A stretch of DNA of 64,000 bases from Prostheceraeus crozeri (lineage: Eukaryota; Platyhelminthes; Polycladida; Euryleptidae), in contig CAJQUW010009243.1 of NCBI GenBank assembly GCA_907163375.1, positions 260,501-324,500 on the forward strand, in the 5' to 3' direction. A program made the position numbers and the translations under genes. The notes below the pieces were generated by a model. That model did no database searches, was not told the origin of the DNA, and saw only the letters and a program-made list of their open reading frames with translations. Positions 1 to 11,969 of this stretch are shown in pieces (within the stretch, counting starts at the first letter, position 1; every line of letters starts with the position of its first letter).

Positions 1-340
1 AAATTACAAATTCATGCATATTCTCATTAATAAATAAAATAAAATCTGCATCATCATCATCACTGTAGTTATAATATCTATATAACTTTCTAAGTAAGCT
101 ACGAAATACTCAAGAAGGAAACTTTGTTCTCTACAAGATATCTATGCAATATGATTGTGTCAACGTTGCGCTATGCAAAAGATCAACCATTGATTGAAGG
201 TTTCATTGACGCTAGCCGATTACATTCAAATTTTGAATCCTAGATATCTAAACCACGTGTGAATATTCGTACCTTTATATACTATGTCGATTTTGTTTCA
301 AATGTTTACTTCATTCGTTGATGGACGGTGAGATAGTGCC
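1..340. other. AT-rich stretch without recognised gene
   Basis: I see no coding, RNA or repeat signal beyond a short CAT-rich run near 50-60. It is upstream flank of the pseudogene that starts at 341. Confidence 0.5.
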
Positions 341-2340
341 ATGCCGAGAGAAAAACCAAGTCATGAAAATAATAGAAAACGGGTTTGCTTGCTTTGCTTT
401 AAGAAAACAAAAGAGATGAGAACAATAACTGATCAGCAAAAAACGACGATCGAAGAACATCTGATAAATGGACTTGACTGGAACGACGATCGACTACCCT
501 GCGTCCTTTGTGGATCGTGTAGAATTATGATTTTAGAATACTCCAGAGGAATATTCCATCACAGGATCGACGTTTTTACCGATTTTTCATCGCTATTGTC
601 GAGTCGACTTCCACATGTATTACGGTCAAATACATCGTGTACGTGTCTGATTTGCGCAATTGCCGGCTCAAAGATTGGTACCAACCTCGACTCATCGAAC
701 ACCTCATCAGCTTCTAGTGATCCATCTTCACGAGTTTCGTCATCAGGATATCCAGAATATAGTGACAAAAACAAAATGTTCTCATTTCGTTTCGTCCCAT
801 AAGCAATGAAGGTCTGCAGCTTTTGTTTGACTATCCTAAAGAAAGGAAAATCACACGTATGTACAAATACGAAGCGACATGAAAACTTGAAAGAGCTCTC
901 TTCACTTGGCGCTACAGCAAATCCTAGTGCAAAGTTAGCATCCGATCTAATCAATGATGTAGCAACGGACGAATCAACTGGTTGTGTAACTTTACCAACT
1001 CACACCGGTCGCCCTGTGAGATATCGACGGGATTCCACATGCGCAAAGTTGTTCGACAAGTGTCCTCAACGATTCTCATCTGATGACATGCTTGATATAC
1101 AAGTTGATATGCAACTCTCTAAGCGGCAAACTTTACGCTTGGCTTCTCATATTCGTGCGAATAATGATCGCTCTATTGTAGAACCCAGATTGAAAGATAG
1201 GCTTGACGACAGGAGTCAACTTTTGGATTCTTACTTTACTGAAAAGAAACTTGAATTCGTCGTGTCGTCGAATCAAAGTAGTGAAAGTCTTATCTTTTGC
1301 CACGACTTGGAGAGCTTTATCAACGATATTGTCCAGCGACAACGCATTTCAGAGCCGGTTCTGAAGTTTGGTGTTGACGGAGGAGGCGGCTTCTGAAAAT
1401 ATGCTTGAGTTTCGTCGAAACCGGTCAGCCAGAGAGCATGAATCAAAACTGTCGGAGGAGTATGTCCTCTTCGAAGGATACCGGTGTCAGGAAACTTTTC
1501 ATTGTGGCACTTGCTCCCAATGTAGACGAGAGCTATACGAACATGCTCAAAATATGGATTCACCTTCGCATGAGAGAGAGCTTTGGAATAGCACGCGCTA
1601 TCCTCTTCGTTTCGCTACGGATCTGAAGATGGCGAACATTCTTCTAGGACTTATGAGTCATTCGTCTAGTCACCCATGTTCTTGGTGCCGTGCCCACCGT
1701 GACAATCTGAAATCGAATGCTGCCCCACGCACACTCGGTAATATAACAGAACAATTCTGGAAGTTTTACCAGCAGAACTCCGACAGAACTGCCGCTAAAA
1801 GGTATGACAATGTCATCCATGTTCCGCTGTTGAAAGGTGAGCTTGATCAACGCGTTGTTGAAGTGTTGCCTCCACCGGAGTTGCAAGTGTTGTCATGTGG
1901 AATGTAGTGTTATTCATGGCGGTTCATTTGATGGAAACGCTTGCAAAAAGTTGTTGACCCGAACTGATTCTTTGCGGGCAATGTGTCCCCTTCGTTGTTT
2001 ACGATATGTCACTGCTTTGGAAGATTTTAATCTCGTTGTGAATTCATGTTTTGGAGAAACTTTGAATCCTCAATTTCGTAGACACATTGAAAAATTTCGT
2101 GATAGCTACATGGCTTTGGGGATTCAAGTTACTCCAAAAGTGCATGCTGTTTTTTATCATGTTGGAGAATTTTGTTCTTCGAACAATTGCTCTTTAGGTG
2201 TCTGGAGTGAGCAAGCCAGTGAATCGGTACATGCTGACTTCAAGAAAGTATGGAATAGGTATAAAGTTGTATCTAGTCACACGAATTATTTCGAAATGTT
2301 GCTGCGTGCAGTATGTGATTATAATTGCATGCATTTGTAG
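341..2340 (+). pseudogene. Broken cysteine-rich repeat-family protein of unknown function
   Basis: A single former protein can be followed through several frames. The first part (341-802) and second part (806-1396) share a frame and are separated by an in-frame TAA at 800. The match then moves to another frame near 1390, a third near 1600 (to 1907), and back near 1880, ending at 2340. Visible landmarks are paired cysteines at the N-terminus (VCLLC, LPCVLCGSC, CTCLIC, KVCSFC), the glycine-rich stretch KFGVDGGGGF near 1360-1395, a CSWC motif near 1680, and the C-terminal block GVWSEQASESVHADF near 2200. I recall similar proteins as multi-copy, transposon-like sequences in invertebrate genomes, but no biochemical role is known to me. 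At least three frameshifts and one stop make this copy dead. Confidence 0.6.
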
Positions 2341-3427
2341 GCAAACTTGTCTTTTATTTGTAATGTTTTGTAGTGTGTTTTTGTAGTAACGTGCGTGATT
2401 ATAATTGCATATATTTATAGACAGAGTTCTCTTTTCTTTGTAGTCTTCGTTTATGAATGTGAATTATATTGATTCGATCATTACTACATTGCTTTTATTG
2501 TTGCTTAATGGTTTTAATGCGGTAGCCTATATAGGTACCTACGATTTAACCTTAAATTTATGACTGCAAATATACAGGCCTACATGCATGTAATTTAAGT
2601 TTGATCATAAGTACATGTAATCATGATGATAGGATTGTCAGATAGCAAGCAGATGAGGCAGTAAAAATGATTGATTTATCCACAACATATGTCTTTACAA
2701 CTGGAACAAAGATTCTTATAAGTAAATCCCACTAAGCTTCGATATAACTCTAACGATGAGTATGCATGAATTTGTAATTTATGGCTTTTATTGATTTTGG
2801 CGGCCATCTTGGAAACTGAGAAGACTAGTTTAACCATTGAAATATATCTGAAAAATTGTGAAATATATTATTTACAATTTCTGTTACTTGATTAATGATT
2901 TTTTCGTAGCCAAAGGTTGGCCTGTAATCGATTAAATATAGCCAAGTAACCAAAAATTTCGAAAAAAGGCGCCATTTTGGATTTTCGTGGATTCCAAAGA
3001 AGGACACAAGCAGAAGATTTCGTTTTGGGTCGCAAATCACTAGTATGGATCCACTAAACACGATTGTGAAGGAATTTTGAATGGAGGAGTTGTGACCACT
3101 AATAGTCACGCCAGTGTTGCGAAAACATTTCATCAATCTATTGAAGATTTACAAAAATTGGCTCAATTCATTTATTTTTAAGCATTTAGACTTAATATGC
3201 AGTGATCGTCTTGTCCAACCTTTCCATCAAGCAATCAATTTCTCAAACCAGTCAATGCCAAAGCTACAATGCTGACTGTTGCACAACTCATCTCATGTTC
3301 ACTTCATGAATTACTTGTACTCAGCTTTATTCAACTTGACATTATTATTGACAACCAATGAAAAATATATAATGTTATAAGCAATCATCATTACTAGCTT
3401 CGTTTTATCCTTTTTCTAAATACTAGC
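2341..3427. other. No supported gene; AT-rich spacer
   Basis: The stretch is low in GC with short open frames only. A 103-codon minus-strand frame (2825-3136) shows no domain or composition that supports it. Two related phrases, GGCGGCCATCTTGGAAAC near 2800 and GCGCCATTTTGGAT near 2970, hint at a decayed dispersed repeat. Confidence 0.4.
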
Positions 3428-3795
3428 GATGGCGACTACAGAATACAAAGATCGAATACAAGCAGCCCGAAGAAAAATGGAGAGACGCATTGTCGGTATT
3501 TCCTACCGCGAACGAAAAAGTTACACTGAAATTGGTTCCATCAGTAAAGTGCAAGATGTGTGCGAGATAATAAAGAAACTGGAGTGAAGCTGGGCAGGCC
3601 ATGTCAGCCGCTACGGAGACGACCGTTGGTCCTAACGTTTGACTGAATGGACCCCTCATGGACTCGGACGTTCTGTTGGATGTCCAAGAAGGAGATGGAG
3701 ACGGGACATTGACAGCTTCTACGGCGCCGTCAACTGGGGTGCTGCCGTGCAGAATCGACGGCTGTGGAAGTCAGGGGGCAAGGCCTTTTCCTGAA
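3428..3795 (+). pseudogene. LINE reverse-transcriptase C-terminal tail
   Basis: The plus-strand frame from about 3474 reads MERRIVGISYRERKSYTEI and, after an in-frame TGA, SWAGHVSRYGDDRW, TEWTPHG, CPRRRWRRDIDSF and QNRRLWKSGGKAF before a TGA near 3794. The WAGHV...R.RRW.DDI...W pattern is the usual end of invertebrate non-LTR retrotransposon polyproteins, downstream of the RT domain. Two in-frame stops (near 3585 and 3630) show it is dead. Only the 3' end is present, as expected from 5' truncation during insertion. It lies downstream of the FMO exon at 4183-4014 on that gene's strand, so probably in its intron. Confidence 0.7.
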
Positions 3796-4013
3796 CCGAC
3801 GGGACACATATAGGCTGCCCTTAAGTAAATAAGTAATAGTAAAATAGTATAGTCAATGTGCTATAACAACCAATTTAACACTTTCTGCACATCTAGTAGC
3901 CTACCGTCTGCACAGTGCATACATGTGGGCTTCGCTGTGATATTTGTTAAGTGTTGATGTAGTCAAAATTTGTATGAACAGTAAAATAGAAGCATACACA
4001 ATCATCATCTCAC

Positions 4014-4183
4014 CTTAAATTTTTGTACATTGGACCGCCGTACTCATCGTAATTCCATATACCTCCAGCACGTGACGTCCTTTCATATATAGTTATGTGA
4101 TAGTTGGATGGCGGTCTCAAAAGCGATCGGAGGGCAATGATGCCAGCTGGACCAGCTCCAATGATACAAATACGCTTGCCAGC
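4014..4183 (-). CDS. Flavin-containing monooxygenase, N-terminal FAD-binding exon (second FMO copy)
   Basis: On the minus strand this exon encodes AGKRICIIGAGPAGIIALRS, then a segment ending RAGGIWNYDEYGGPMYKNL. The GxGxxG fingerprint (GAGPAG) with the downstream GGIWNY block is the FAD-binding start of class B flavoprotein monooxygenases, which oxygenate soft nucleophiles using NADPH and O2, usually at the endoplasmic reticulum. The exon is bounded by a TTGTAG acceptor at 4184-4189 and a GTGAGA donor at 4008-4013. It lies at the left end of the window while the C-terminal FMO exons are to the right on the same strand, so it cannot belong to that gene. Its own later exons must be left of position 1 or lost. 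The initiating exon was not found. A single-exon duplicate is the alternative. Confidence 0.8.
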
Positions 4184-4608
4184 CTACAATCAAAGGAATC
4201 GTTCTTCAATGAAATCACACTGACAAGAAAATAATTGAATTTCTTGATTAATGGCTCACATGAAGTGGCTATTAAATTTAGAAGTAATTATTGCATATAA
4301 TGAAATTCTTGGTCTAGCTGCGATTAAAACTTAAAATTGTATAATATTACAAAGTAGGTGTAATGTGGATCATTATTAAGCAAATCATATACACGAACTT
4401 AGTCAACTGAGCAAGTAAAAAGGGCTTTGCGCGCGTACAAATCTGCGGCATGCACGTAGAATTTTTTGTCTATGACATAGATGATCAACAAGCTTTGGGT
4501 CAACTCAAGTACATGCACAATTGATCATTCGCATCCATTCTTTATCTCCCAAACAAGGTTCTACCGATTTCGACTACTCTTTCAAAGGTATTCCCACCTT
4601 CAGCGCAC
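4184..4608. other. Spacer or intron next to FMO exon
   Basis: No coding or repeat signal recognised. It lies upstream of the FMO exon and may contain that gene's first intron, since no start codon exon is evident. Confidence 0.3.
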
Positions 4609-5337
4609 ATGCCGCACGCAATCGAGATGTGCAAGGATCAAATTATTGATTTAGACAACAATTATGTACCAAGGAAAGTTCTACAGGATGCTTGGGACCA
4701 GCGCTCAAAGGAGCTGCTTGGCGTACGGACTGATGACGCTACGCAGTGGATTAATGAAATTACATCGACGTACACAAGCCTTGTTGATGTCACTTCATCA
4801 AAGGTTCCAGAACCCGAGGTTCTCGCTGCATTCCGTATCTTTGACGACCTGATCGCCTCACTTACGCTGTCGTCGATCTTGATCTTTTGAGCTACAAATT
4901 CTCGATCGAAGACCCGGGCCAAGTTTTGCCGAGAAAGTCCTTCGAGTAAATTTGATTATCCTGCGTCCACCAGATGTGCAGGTGATGTATGCACGATGGT
5001 ACTACGCGACCCGATATATGAGACGATGTGGCCAAATATCGTTCATCTCGACAAAATCGCTCTGTCACTGTCATTAACGTCTGTCGACAATGAGGGCGGC
5101 TTCAGTGTTATGAAGTTAACGAAGACTCCCCACAGAAATCGATTACTCGATGGAACACTGTCCGCGCTTTTAAATGCTACCATCAATGGACCAGATGAGC
5201 TCTCAGAAGACGAAGCTAAAGAGTTTGCAAAAATCTGGTTAGAAAACAAGCCAAGGCGCAAAGTGACTGAAAGAGTTCGACAAAATATTGAAAAATTTGA
5301 GAAAAAGCGTGCAGAGCAAAGGGGAAAGAAGACATAG
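4609..5337 (+). pseudogene. hAT-like transposase, C-terminal remnant
   Basis: Two open segments in the same frame (4609-4890 and 4996-5337) are separated by a TGA at 4888. The second contains IALSLSLTSVDNEGGFSVMK followed by LTKTPHRNRLLDGTLSALLN. This has the form of the hAT dimerisation region, usually seen as CERxFSxMKxIKTxxRNRL. It resembles the ZNF862-like hAT-derived group found in many animals. The basic tail (RQNIEKFEKKRAEQRGKK) closes the protein. No N-terminal zinc finger or catalytic DDE region can be seen, so this is a 5'-truncated, stop-containing fragment. Confidence 0.6.
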
Positions 5338-5519
5338 CAAAGCAGACAGACCGATGACGCGGAAAGCAGAGACAATGATCACGACTACGACATTAATGAC
5401 ACGAGTGCAGTTCTTATGTCACAAAAGTAATAACTGATTTTGAGACAGAACGATTTTTCTTTTGACTACGATGAGGATGCGAAAGCAAAAATACGGCATT
5501 CCCTTTAGTAATGGCTTTA

Positions 5520-6134
5520 ATAAAAATGAGTAGCTAAAAATATTTACACGGCAAACGTTTCGCGACGCAGTCGCTGCTTCAGTGCACTAAAAAGAAGGTA
5601 AAAGCAGTCAGAGTGCGTGGTTTATATATCAGGATGATAATACCGTAGACAGAGTATCTCTCAGCCAACCAGCTCGTCTTTGCGATTCAACTGTGGTCTC
5701 CTATTTCTGATGTAGCGAGCTTCAGTCAGACGATTTTCAAGAGGCGAACTATGCTTGGCAATGATATTGATTGTGAAATCGAAAATGTCAAGGTTACTGT
5801 CGTGGTCATTTATCGAATGTTCGGAGAGGGCACTAGTATTGTTCTGCAAGCGCAAGCTACGTTCATGCTCCTCGAAACGAATTTTAAAAGGCCTATTAGT
5901 TTGCCCAATGTAACTTTTGCTACAATGTTTACAAACAAGTTCGTAAACCACAAAGCGCACATCGCAGGGATAAGGGTTGTCGAGAAGATTACAGAGGTTA
6001 CAGTTTACATGTTTTTTAGCAGATTTTTTAGAAAAGTATTGGCTAGTGGTTTTATTAGGTTTGCTTATCAAGGTTACAGGCAGTTTGTATTTTCTTATTA
6101 AATTATTGATTACACTAATTATCTTTTGACTACA
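5520..6134 (-). pseudogene. Penelope-like retroelement, GIY-YIG endonuclease end
   Basis: On the minus strand an open frame runs from 6134 to 5661. It encodes INNLIRKYKLPVTL, CNLCNLL, then VYELVCKHCSKSYIGQTNRP with KIRFEEHERS and a final RYIRNRRPQLNRKDEL. The cysteine pairs followed by the YIGQT..R...R..EH pattern are the C-terminal GIY-YIG nuclease of Penelope-like elements, which nicks target DNA for reverse transcription. Downstream, the non-coding 5520-5600 segment contains AGCGACTGCGTCGCGAAACG on the minus strand, resembling the 3' ends I know from this group. The RT domain is absent, so this is a truncated copy. Confidence 0.75.
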
Positions 6135-6277
6135 TTATTCATAAGTACGTATAATTACCATAAGACTTCATTCATTGACGATTATGTATTGTTGTAAATT
6201 GAATATTAATGAATTAATGAACGACTGACTTCTTGTACACAGCTTTCTTCAGACCATGTAGGCCTAAGGGTACTTAT

Positions 6278-6893
6278 GGTTTATCTCCCCTCCCCACGCT
6301 TTCAAATTTGTCTAAAATCCGTGAAAATGAATCAATCGTCACAAAACTTTAGAGACACGTATTTAAGTATATTTTCTACCCATATGCAAAAATTTAAGCA
6401 GATCGGACAAGTACTTTTGAATTAGGGGCGATAACTTGAAGAACGGCGATGTCTGCAGCTTGATTTGACTTCGTCTGACCCCATCTGAGCATAAAGCACT
6501 TAAGGTCAACAATAGTCATTTCCCGACAACTCGTGAAGTGATAATGACCACGCCACATTCTTTATACTAACATTTTCAGCTTAAGAAAGGTGTGGCAAGG
6601 TAGTGGTCGTGGGACGTGCTATTTGAAAGCAGTGGATGAGACGAAGAGGGAGAGAGAACAATGCACACACGAGTAACAATAATGCGTCGAACAAACAAGT
6701 CAAATGAAGCTGTTGATATCGCTACACTATACATTATCGCCCCTAATTCAGAAAGTGCTTGTCGGATTTGCATAGATTTTTGCATGTGGGTAGAAAATAT
6801 GCAGAAGTACGTCTACTTGAAGTTTGGTGACGATTGATTCATTTGGGCAGATTTTAGAAAAATTTGAAAACCTGGGGGGTGGGGAGATAACCC
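6278..6893. mobile_element. Foldback MITE with about 155-bp arms
   Basis: The left arm (about 6278-6434, beginning GGTTTATCTCCCC) and right arm (about 6733-6893, ending GGGGAGATAACCC) are imperfect reverse complements along their whole length. They share blocks such as ATGAATCAATCGTCAC and TTAGGGGCGATAA. No transposase lies between them, so this looks like a non-autonomous foldback element. A target duplication could not be decided. Confidence 0.7.
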
Positions 6894-7368
6894 ACAAATA
6901 CTGGCCTAAGATTGTTCGATGCATATTTTGTGCCGTAAGTGAAATGCATTTCTAAACTCAATCAGGACTGATACCTTGTACACAGATATCCACAAACCCT
7001 GCTTTATCGTTCCATAAAGACTTGTGTACTTGAAACGTTTTTTATTCATGCTCCTCGAATTGCGAAAATATGGATATGGATTTATGTGGACGATAGCATA
7101 AAGATAATAATAAAATATTGGAATAGGCCTTAATGACGAAATGAAATTTCATACAGCTTCAAGATGTATGCTAAATGAGTTTTTAATGATTTTTGCTTTA
7201 TCTGCCATAGTTACTACATTGAGGTTTCGGCTATTTTTGCGTGCGTGTAAGCAAATCCTTAAAAAACACTGAATATCATCCTTATCTATAACCTATAAAG
7301 AATCGGATCTAAATTAATCCATATAGCTGTGGGGCATTTTCTAATATTCCGCTTCCTATTCCTGTAGT
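6894..7368. other. No supported gene
   Basis: AT-rich spacer; nothing recognised. Confidence 0.4.
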
Positions 7369-7985
7369 TTCAAAACTGAACATACTCGGAGTTATCCTGA
7401 ATAACAAGCTGACATGGGACGATCATGTTTCCAATATTTTGTCAAAAGGTAATAGACGATTCTTCATCTTAAGGAAATTGAAGAAGTTTGTGACATCGGT
7501 TGAACTTCAGCAAGTTTACAACGGCTTGATCCGATCAATTTATTAGTATTCCTGTCTATGTATCACCCCACGAAAACCTCGATAGTAAAAAGAGAGAGAC
7601 TAGACATCGTGCTCAGCGGTCAGCCAAACCATCAGACTCATGACCAGCTCACACAACAACAACAACATCTCTACTCTTCGTCAGAAAGAGAAGAGATCGC
7701 CAAACGACTCTTCTGAGGCAGCTGTAAAAAAATAAAATCATCTTGAACATACATATACATACGAAATTCAAACAACACAGCAAGCACACACATCCAAAAT
7801 TACTCGTACTGAAAGGTATCAAGGATCCTTCTTTCCACGAGTCACTAATACTTTTAATTAATTGAAAATAACTATTTTTCTTTGATTTTCTTAACTTGTA
7901 ACTAACTTTTTTAGCTCTATGGTGATGATTCGTATATCAATATCCTATGTCTGTACGATTTTCAATTATTTTTGAAATAAACGCT

Positions 7986-8016
<31 letters not shown>
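7369..8016 (+). pseudogene. LINE 3' end with RT tail and (ATT)n terminus
   Basis: From about 7369 the plus strand encodes KLNILGVILNNKLTWDDHV, then LSKGNRRFFILRKLKKFV and VELQQVYNGLIRSIY before a TAG. This is the thumb region of jockey/CR1-type reverse transcriptases. A short tail continues to about 7720. The sequence then runs through a non-coding 3' region to an ATT microsatellite (7987-8014), the usual 3' terminus of such LINEs. The copy is 5'-truncated and carries stops. Confidence 0.7.
7987..8014. repeat. (ATT)n microsatellite
   Basis: About nine uninterrupted ATT units at the 3' end of the LINE fragment. Confidence 0.9.
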
Positions 8017-8086
8017 GCGTATTGCTAATTCAACAAAATCAGTCAATTTTTCTTCAATTCTTGCTCAATTAAAGAACATGCGTTGT

Positions 8087-8660
8087 CTATCTCGCTGATT
8101 TCTTCCCTTTTTTCAAAGCAGAACACTTCAGTGCATTTGACTTTGAAAGCAAGAATGAAATTATCGCACTTTCTCTACTTCGAGAGCAAGACAGTGAGCC
8201 TCTTCTGAGGGATGGTCCTGTTCTTTTGCGAGTCTTCTCTCGGACAACTCCTCCTGAGAAAAATAAATTCACATAAGGCAACATTAGTGAATAGCGCCTT
8301 TTTTATTTATATTTGCTCGCTTTCTTTTTAGAAGCCTATGTTGTTCTTGTATACGTCCTCGTGAGCATTCAATCGACAACGCTGCTCGATATGCTGCTCT
8401 TCATTGCCGCTGAATTCGCCTCAGATGGTCATCGATCGGAACCTCAGATTCATCTCCGCATTTCGACAACGCATCATGCATTTGAAATGAAATGAAATGA
8501 GATATGAAATGTCCCTTATTTTTCTGTGATTTACTTACATGGCGAATAACCATAATCGCCTTTCCTGACAATCCATCACGAAGTATCTTTTTGATGACAG
8601 AGAAACCTCTCTCAATGGAAGCTTGACCGTGAGAGAGGGTCAGAAAAAATGATTGCTGTG
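8087..8660 (-). pseudogene. Transposase-like dimerisation-domain remnant
   Basis: On the minus strand 8650-8510 encodes LTLSHGQASIERGFSVIKK followed by ILRDGLSGKAIMVIRHVSK. The HGQASxERGFSxxK core is a repeated, hAT-related C-terminal motif in invertebrates, analogous to CERxFS. A second open piece (8284-8087) ends in a lysine-rich FLLSKSNALKCSALKKGKK and may be the next exon or the frame-shifted end of the same protein. No catalytic region is present. Confidence 0.4.
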
Positions 8661-8699
8661 AGCAAGGGGAAGGAAGAACTTTTGTCTAATATCTAAGAA

Positions 8700-9545
8700 A
8701 GAAATCATCTAATCGTGGTTTTATCTCAGCATTTATCAAATCTCCAATGTGTATACAGCTTCGGTTTTATTAAATGAACTCGAGGTGAATACAATTGGAA
8801 TTGCTTCCAAATGTGAGACATGCTCATTTATGCAGTTTTGAAGAAATTAACACGGAATTAACTGATAATGATGGTATAAAGCAGGAAATGATATTATTTT
8901 ACAGATCCTCTGTGTCATGACAGCCTTGGAAAGGTAATGTTTGTTAAATTAGCAACTCGATGGGCTGCTATTGCTTTCATGCTGAACCTCAAGAGAATTT
9001 TCTTAAGCGTGATCATATCGTCAGCAACCTCCCACTGGTAGAGCAAAATAACTTAATCAAAGACAATGATTTTAATTGACTTAAAAAGACGTACGAGTAA
9101 ATGGTTCCACATCACTATTCAGATTCAAGAAATGAAACATATATTTAGTGAATCATAAAATCATACCGATGAAAATTGAATTAAAAACTTGAAATTACAA
9201 CCAAGAAGGCACAATAAGATGTTGACTTTTTCATGAAGACTTCCATTATAATGCCGTTCATTAGATTTCATTGATCATCAGCATAATTTCCGCTTAGTTA
9301 CGATGCTTGCTTGTTATCAAATATTCATTCCTTTTGATATGCAACTTGTTCCATACTACGTCATGTCGGTAGTACATAAATTGTCAAAAATTTAGCTTTT
9401 TCAAAACTGCTCAAATAATTTTTGGACCTCACAAACGCAATCTCCGCAAAAAACTGAATCTTTTCATGCAAAAAGTTTCACTGTATACAGATACTTTTTA
9501 AGTCGACACTCTACTTACATATGCTTACTCTATGATGGTATCCGC
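8700..9545 (+). repeat. Dispersed repeat, copy 1 of 3
   Basis: The segment matches 44095-44870 in the same orientation and 49370-50105 in reverse. Shared phrases include GTCATGACAGCCTTGGA, TTCTTAAGCGTGATCATATC and GTGAATCATAAAATCAT. It carries no protein-coding capacity that I can recognise. Confidence 0.75.
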
Positions 9546-10068
9546 TCCTAATTGAAACAGAACATTTTGAAAATTTTGGAAGCCTTAAGAATTTGTATAC
9601 TTGCTGTGTTCAGATTGATGTTTATCTGATGTAAATTAAAAAAATTGGCGAACAACAATGTTAATTGACAGAAAATAATTTAATTCAATATTAATATTCA
9701 ATATTTCGGCATGCGTCTTTGTCATGAACTATGAAAAGAAAGAACATAATGCAAGCAAAGTTAATATACAACATTAAAGTTCAGAAGCTGTCAAGAAGTA
9801 AAATATGCTTGGAAGTACATAAAGGACCACATAGAAATATAGTGAGAATAATCAAGATGGATTGCAAGATCATAGATCTGTAAAAGCGCTTTCCCCATCC
9901 AACCTCCCACAGTGTATCAGGCAAATTGCTTGTTGATTTCTGGGCTTAATTGCCAGATGTTGTTCATTTCAAACTTTTTTTTAAGTGTGGACCATGGGTG
10001 TGACCATGAGATGTTAGATATGATAAATGAAATATTAGAGATATTTCTGATGCTTAAAAACCTTTGAG
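9546..10068. other. No supported gene
   Basis: AT-rich stretch without recognisable features, immediately upstream of a LINE fragment. Confidence 0.4.
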
Positions 10069-10539
10069 CAAGAAACTAAAGATTCTCTAATTCCTGCATT
10101 CATAGGAGGAAGAACAGCTTCGAAAATTATGCGAGATGTTTATAGTCTTCCTGCGCGATCTGGTGGATTAGGAATAAACAACCTCGTTGAAGAGGCAGAT
10201 TTTGAATACCAGAAGTCCTTTGACATCAACTCTAAATTGATTGAAGCTATCGTCAACCAATGCCATTTTGCTTATGACATAAGCCGAAATCTTGATGCAA
10301 TGTCAATTGTTAAACTAAGAAAGAGCAATCATTTCAAGAAAAAATTGAACCAAATTAAAGATGAGTTATCAGAATCAGATTTAAGATTACTGCAATTATC
10401 CACTGAAAAAAGTGCCTATGGATGGCTGACGTCTTTACCCTTAAAAAAGTATGGCTTTCTCTTAAACAAGCAACACTTTGATCTTCGATACTTGATCAAC
10501 ACACTTGATATCGAACACTTCGATATTCCCAGATGATAA
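10069..10539 (+). pseudogene. LINE/RT-type polyprotein fragment
   Basis: The frame opens near 10069 (SLIPAFIGGRTASKIMRDVY) and continues SLPARSGGLGINNLVEEADF to a TGA after DIPR near 10537. The patterns LP.R.GGLGI and YGWLTSLPLKKYGFLLNK are characteristic of the region downstream of RT in a group of invertebrate retroelement polyproteins. The RT palm and any endonuclease are missing. The fragment is open over 150 codons but truncated at both ends. Confidence 0.55.
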
Positions 10540-11219
10540 GATTCATTCGACTGAGGCTAAGATTTGACATCCTCCGTGCATGCGCAATTTCTCTTGGCGG
10601 GAAGCGTCGCGAAAAGATACGTGATTCAACACGATAAACAAAATTCTTTTTATGATAAATATTTGCCTCCACAAATGCATCTGTCGTCACACTCTATTTG
10701 ATTTTGAGAATATTCGTATAAAATTTAAGTGTGCAGAGGCAAAAATTTATGTTACTAAAAGAATATTGCTTTTCATGTCGATTGCATTCATTGTGATTAT
10801 CTTTGTTGCTGAAACTCATTGAACTATATTTTTTCGCATAAAAGAATATCTTTAGCTGTCATCGTCTGATCATCTAATCCAAAAAGTTACTTTGCAGTTA
10901 CTGAACTTTAGACAACTGTCAGCATTAGGGCCTACATTATAGTTTAGTTGAATTCCACACTACATGACCAAGAAGTAATATAATGTCCTTTCTATCTTTC
11001 CGTCTCATTTTCAATTCCGATTCATACGTTTCCCATATCACCTTTGGCGGGGACATTTCATTTACAAAAAGATCAGAATTGTAGTGTATATATATTAGCA
11101 TACAGTCCGTTTTCTAAATCATTGCACAAGACGAAAAGCTCTTTTATCTCTTGTTCATTCTCATCAAATTTAACTGTATCTGCTCATTGTATTGATTACT
11201 GAAGATTACTAAACTTATT
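10540..11219. other. No supported gene; part of a dispersed repeat
   Basis: The last part (about 11095-11215, beginning CCGTTTTCTAAATCATTGCA) resembles 43705-43810. The rest shows nothing recognisable. Confidence 0.4.
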
Positions 11220-11327
11220 CAGGTCTGCGTAATATCCTCAAGAGAAAATTACCTCTGTCATTGAAAAGAAAGGTTTGCAATCAGTGCATCATACCTATTA
11301 CGAGCCCATAGCTTACCGAGCAGAAAC
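11220..11327 (+). pseudogene. LINE RT tail, upstream half (split by MITE)
   Basis: The plus strand encodes NILKRKLPLSLKRKVCNQC followed by IIPI, which resembles the K.K.S..TKRKVFNQCVLPV.TYG block of LINE polyproteins. The coding trace stops at the MITE boundary and resumes beyond it. Confidence 0.6.
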
Positions 11328-11969
11328 CAGGGCGGTGGTGTCGGTGTCGTGGTGTCGTGCCTTTTTTCCCGATGTCAGTGTCGTGAAAATAAGAACGACA
11401 CCGACACCGACCTGAAGGCATATACCATGTCACGCATATTGACAAGTTTTTGTCTTTTTTCATGCTTTGATAATTCACTATGAATAATAGCATTTACGTA
11501 TTACTCATTGCCTATCTAAAGTGTTATCATCTTGTAGTTGACGATGCGACGGGAGATCATTGCGGAATCAATAAGTTGAAAGTAAAACTCCCTCAAGTCG
11601 AAAAATTTATAAAAGCTAAAGAAAATCACTGACAGTACTTCGGCGTCCGGCGGCTTCAATGGTCGATGGTACAGCTGAGTTGTACCATCACGAACACAAC
11701 TCAGTTGTACCATCGACCATTGAAAGCGCGGGACGCCGAAGCATTGTCCGTAATTTTTCTTGAACATTTATAAATTTTCCGACGAGCAACTTGAGGGAGT
11801 TTTACATTCAACCTATTGATTCTGTTATCATCTTGAGTTACATGAAATTGTTACAAATCATTCCAAATTTTTAGAAACACAATTGTTATGATAATTCTAT
11901 TTTTCTCCGACGTCGGTGTGGTGCTCAAGCCCGGTGTCGGTTGAAAAACATCACGACACCGCAGCCCTG
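11328..11969. mobile_element. Non-autonomous hAT-type MITE with perfect 8-bp target duplication
   Basis: The element starts CAGGGCGGTGGTGTCG and ends with the reverse complement of CAGGGCTGCGGTGTCG. It is flanked on both sides by GCAGAAAC (11320-11327 and 11970-11977). A CAGGG terminus with an 8-bp duplication is the hAT signature. Inside lies a strong palindrome (about 11638-11745) centred on the repeated phrase GTTGTACCATC, with further arms around 11575 and 11810. No transposase is encoded. It sits in the middle of a LINE fragment. Confidence 0.9.

Noticed and set aside
2825-3136. 103-codon minus-strand frame
   Set aside because: No domain, no splice context, AT-rich background; likely chance.
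5751-6101. 116-codon plus-strand frame
   Set aside because: Antisense to the Penelope-like GIY-YIG region, which has clear motifs.
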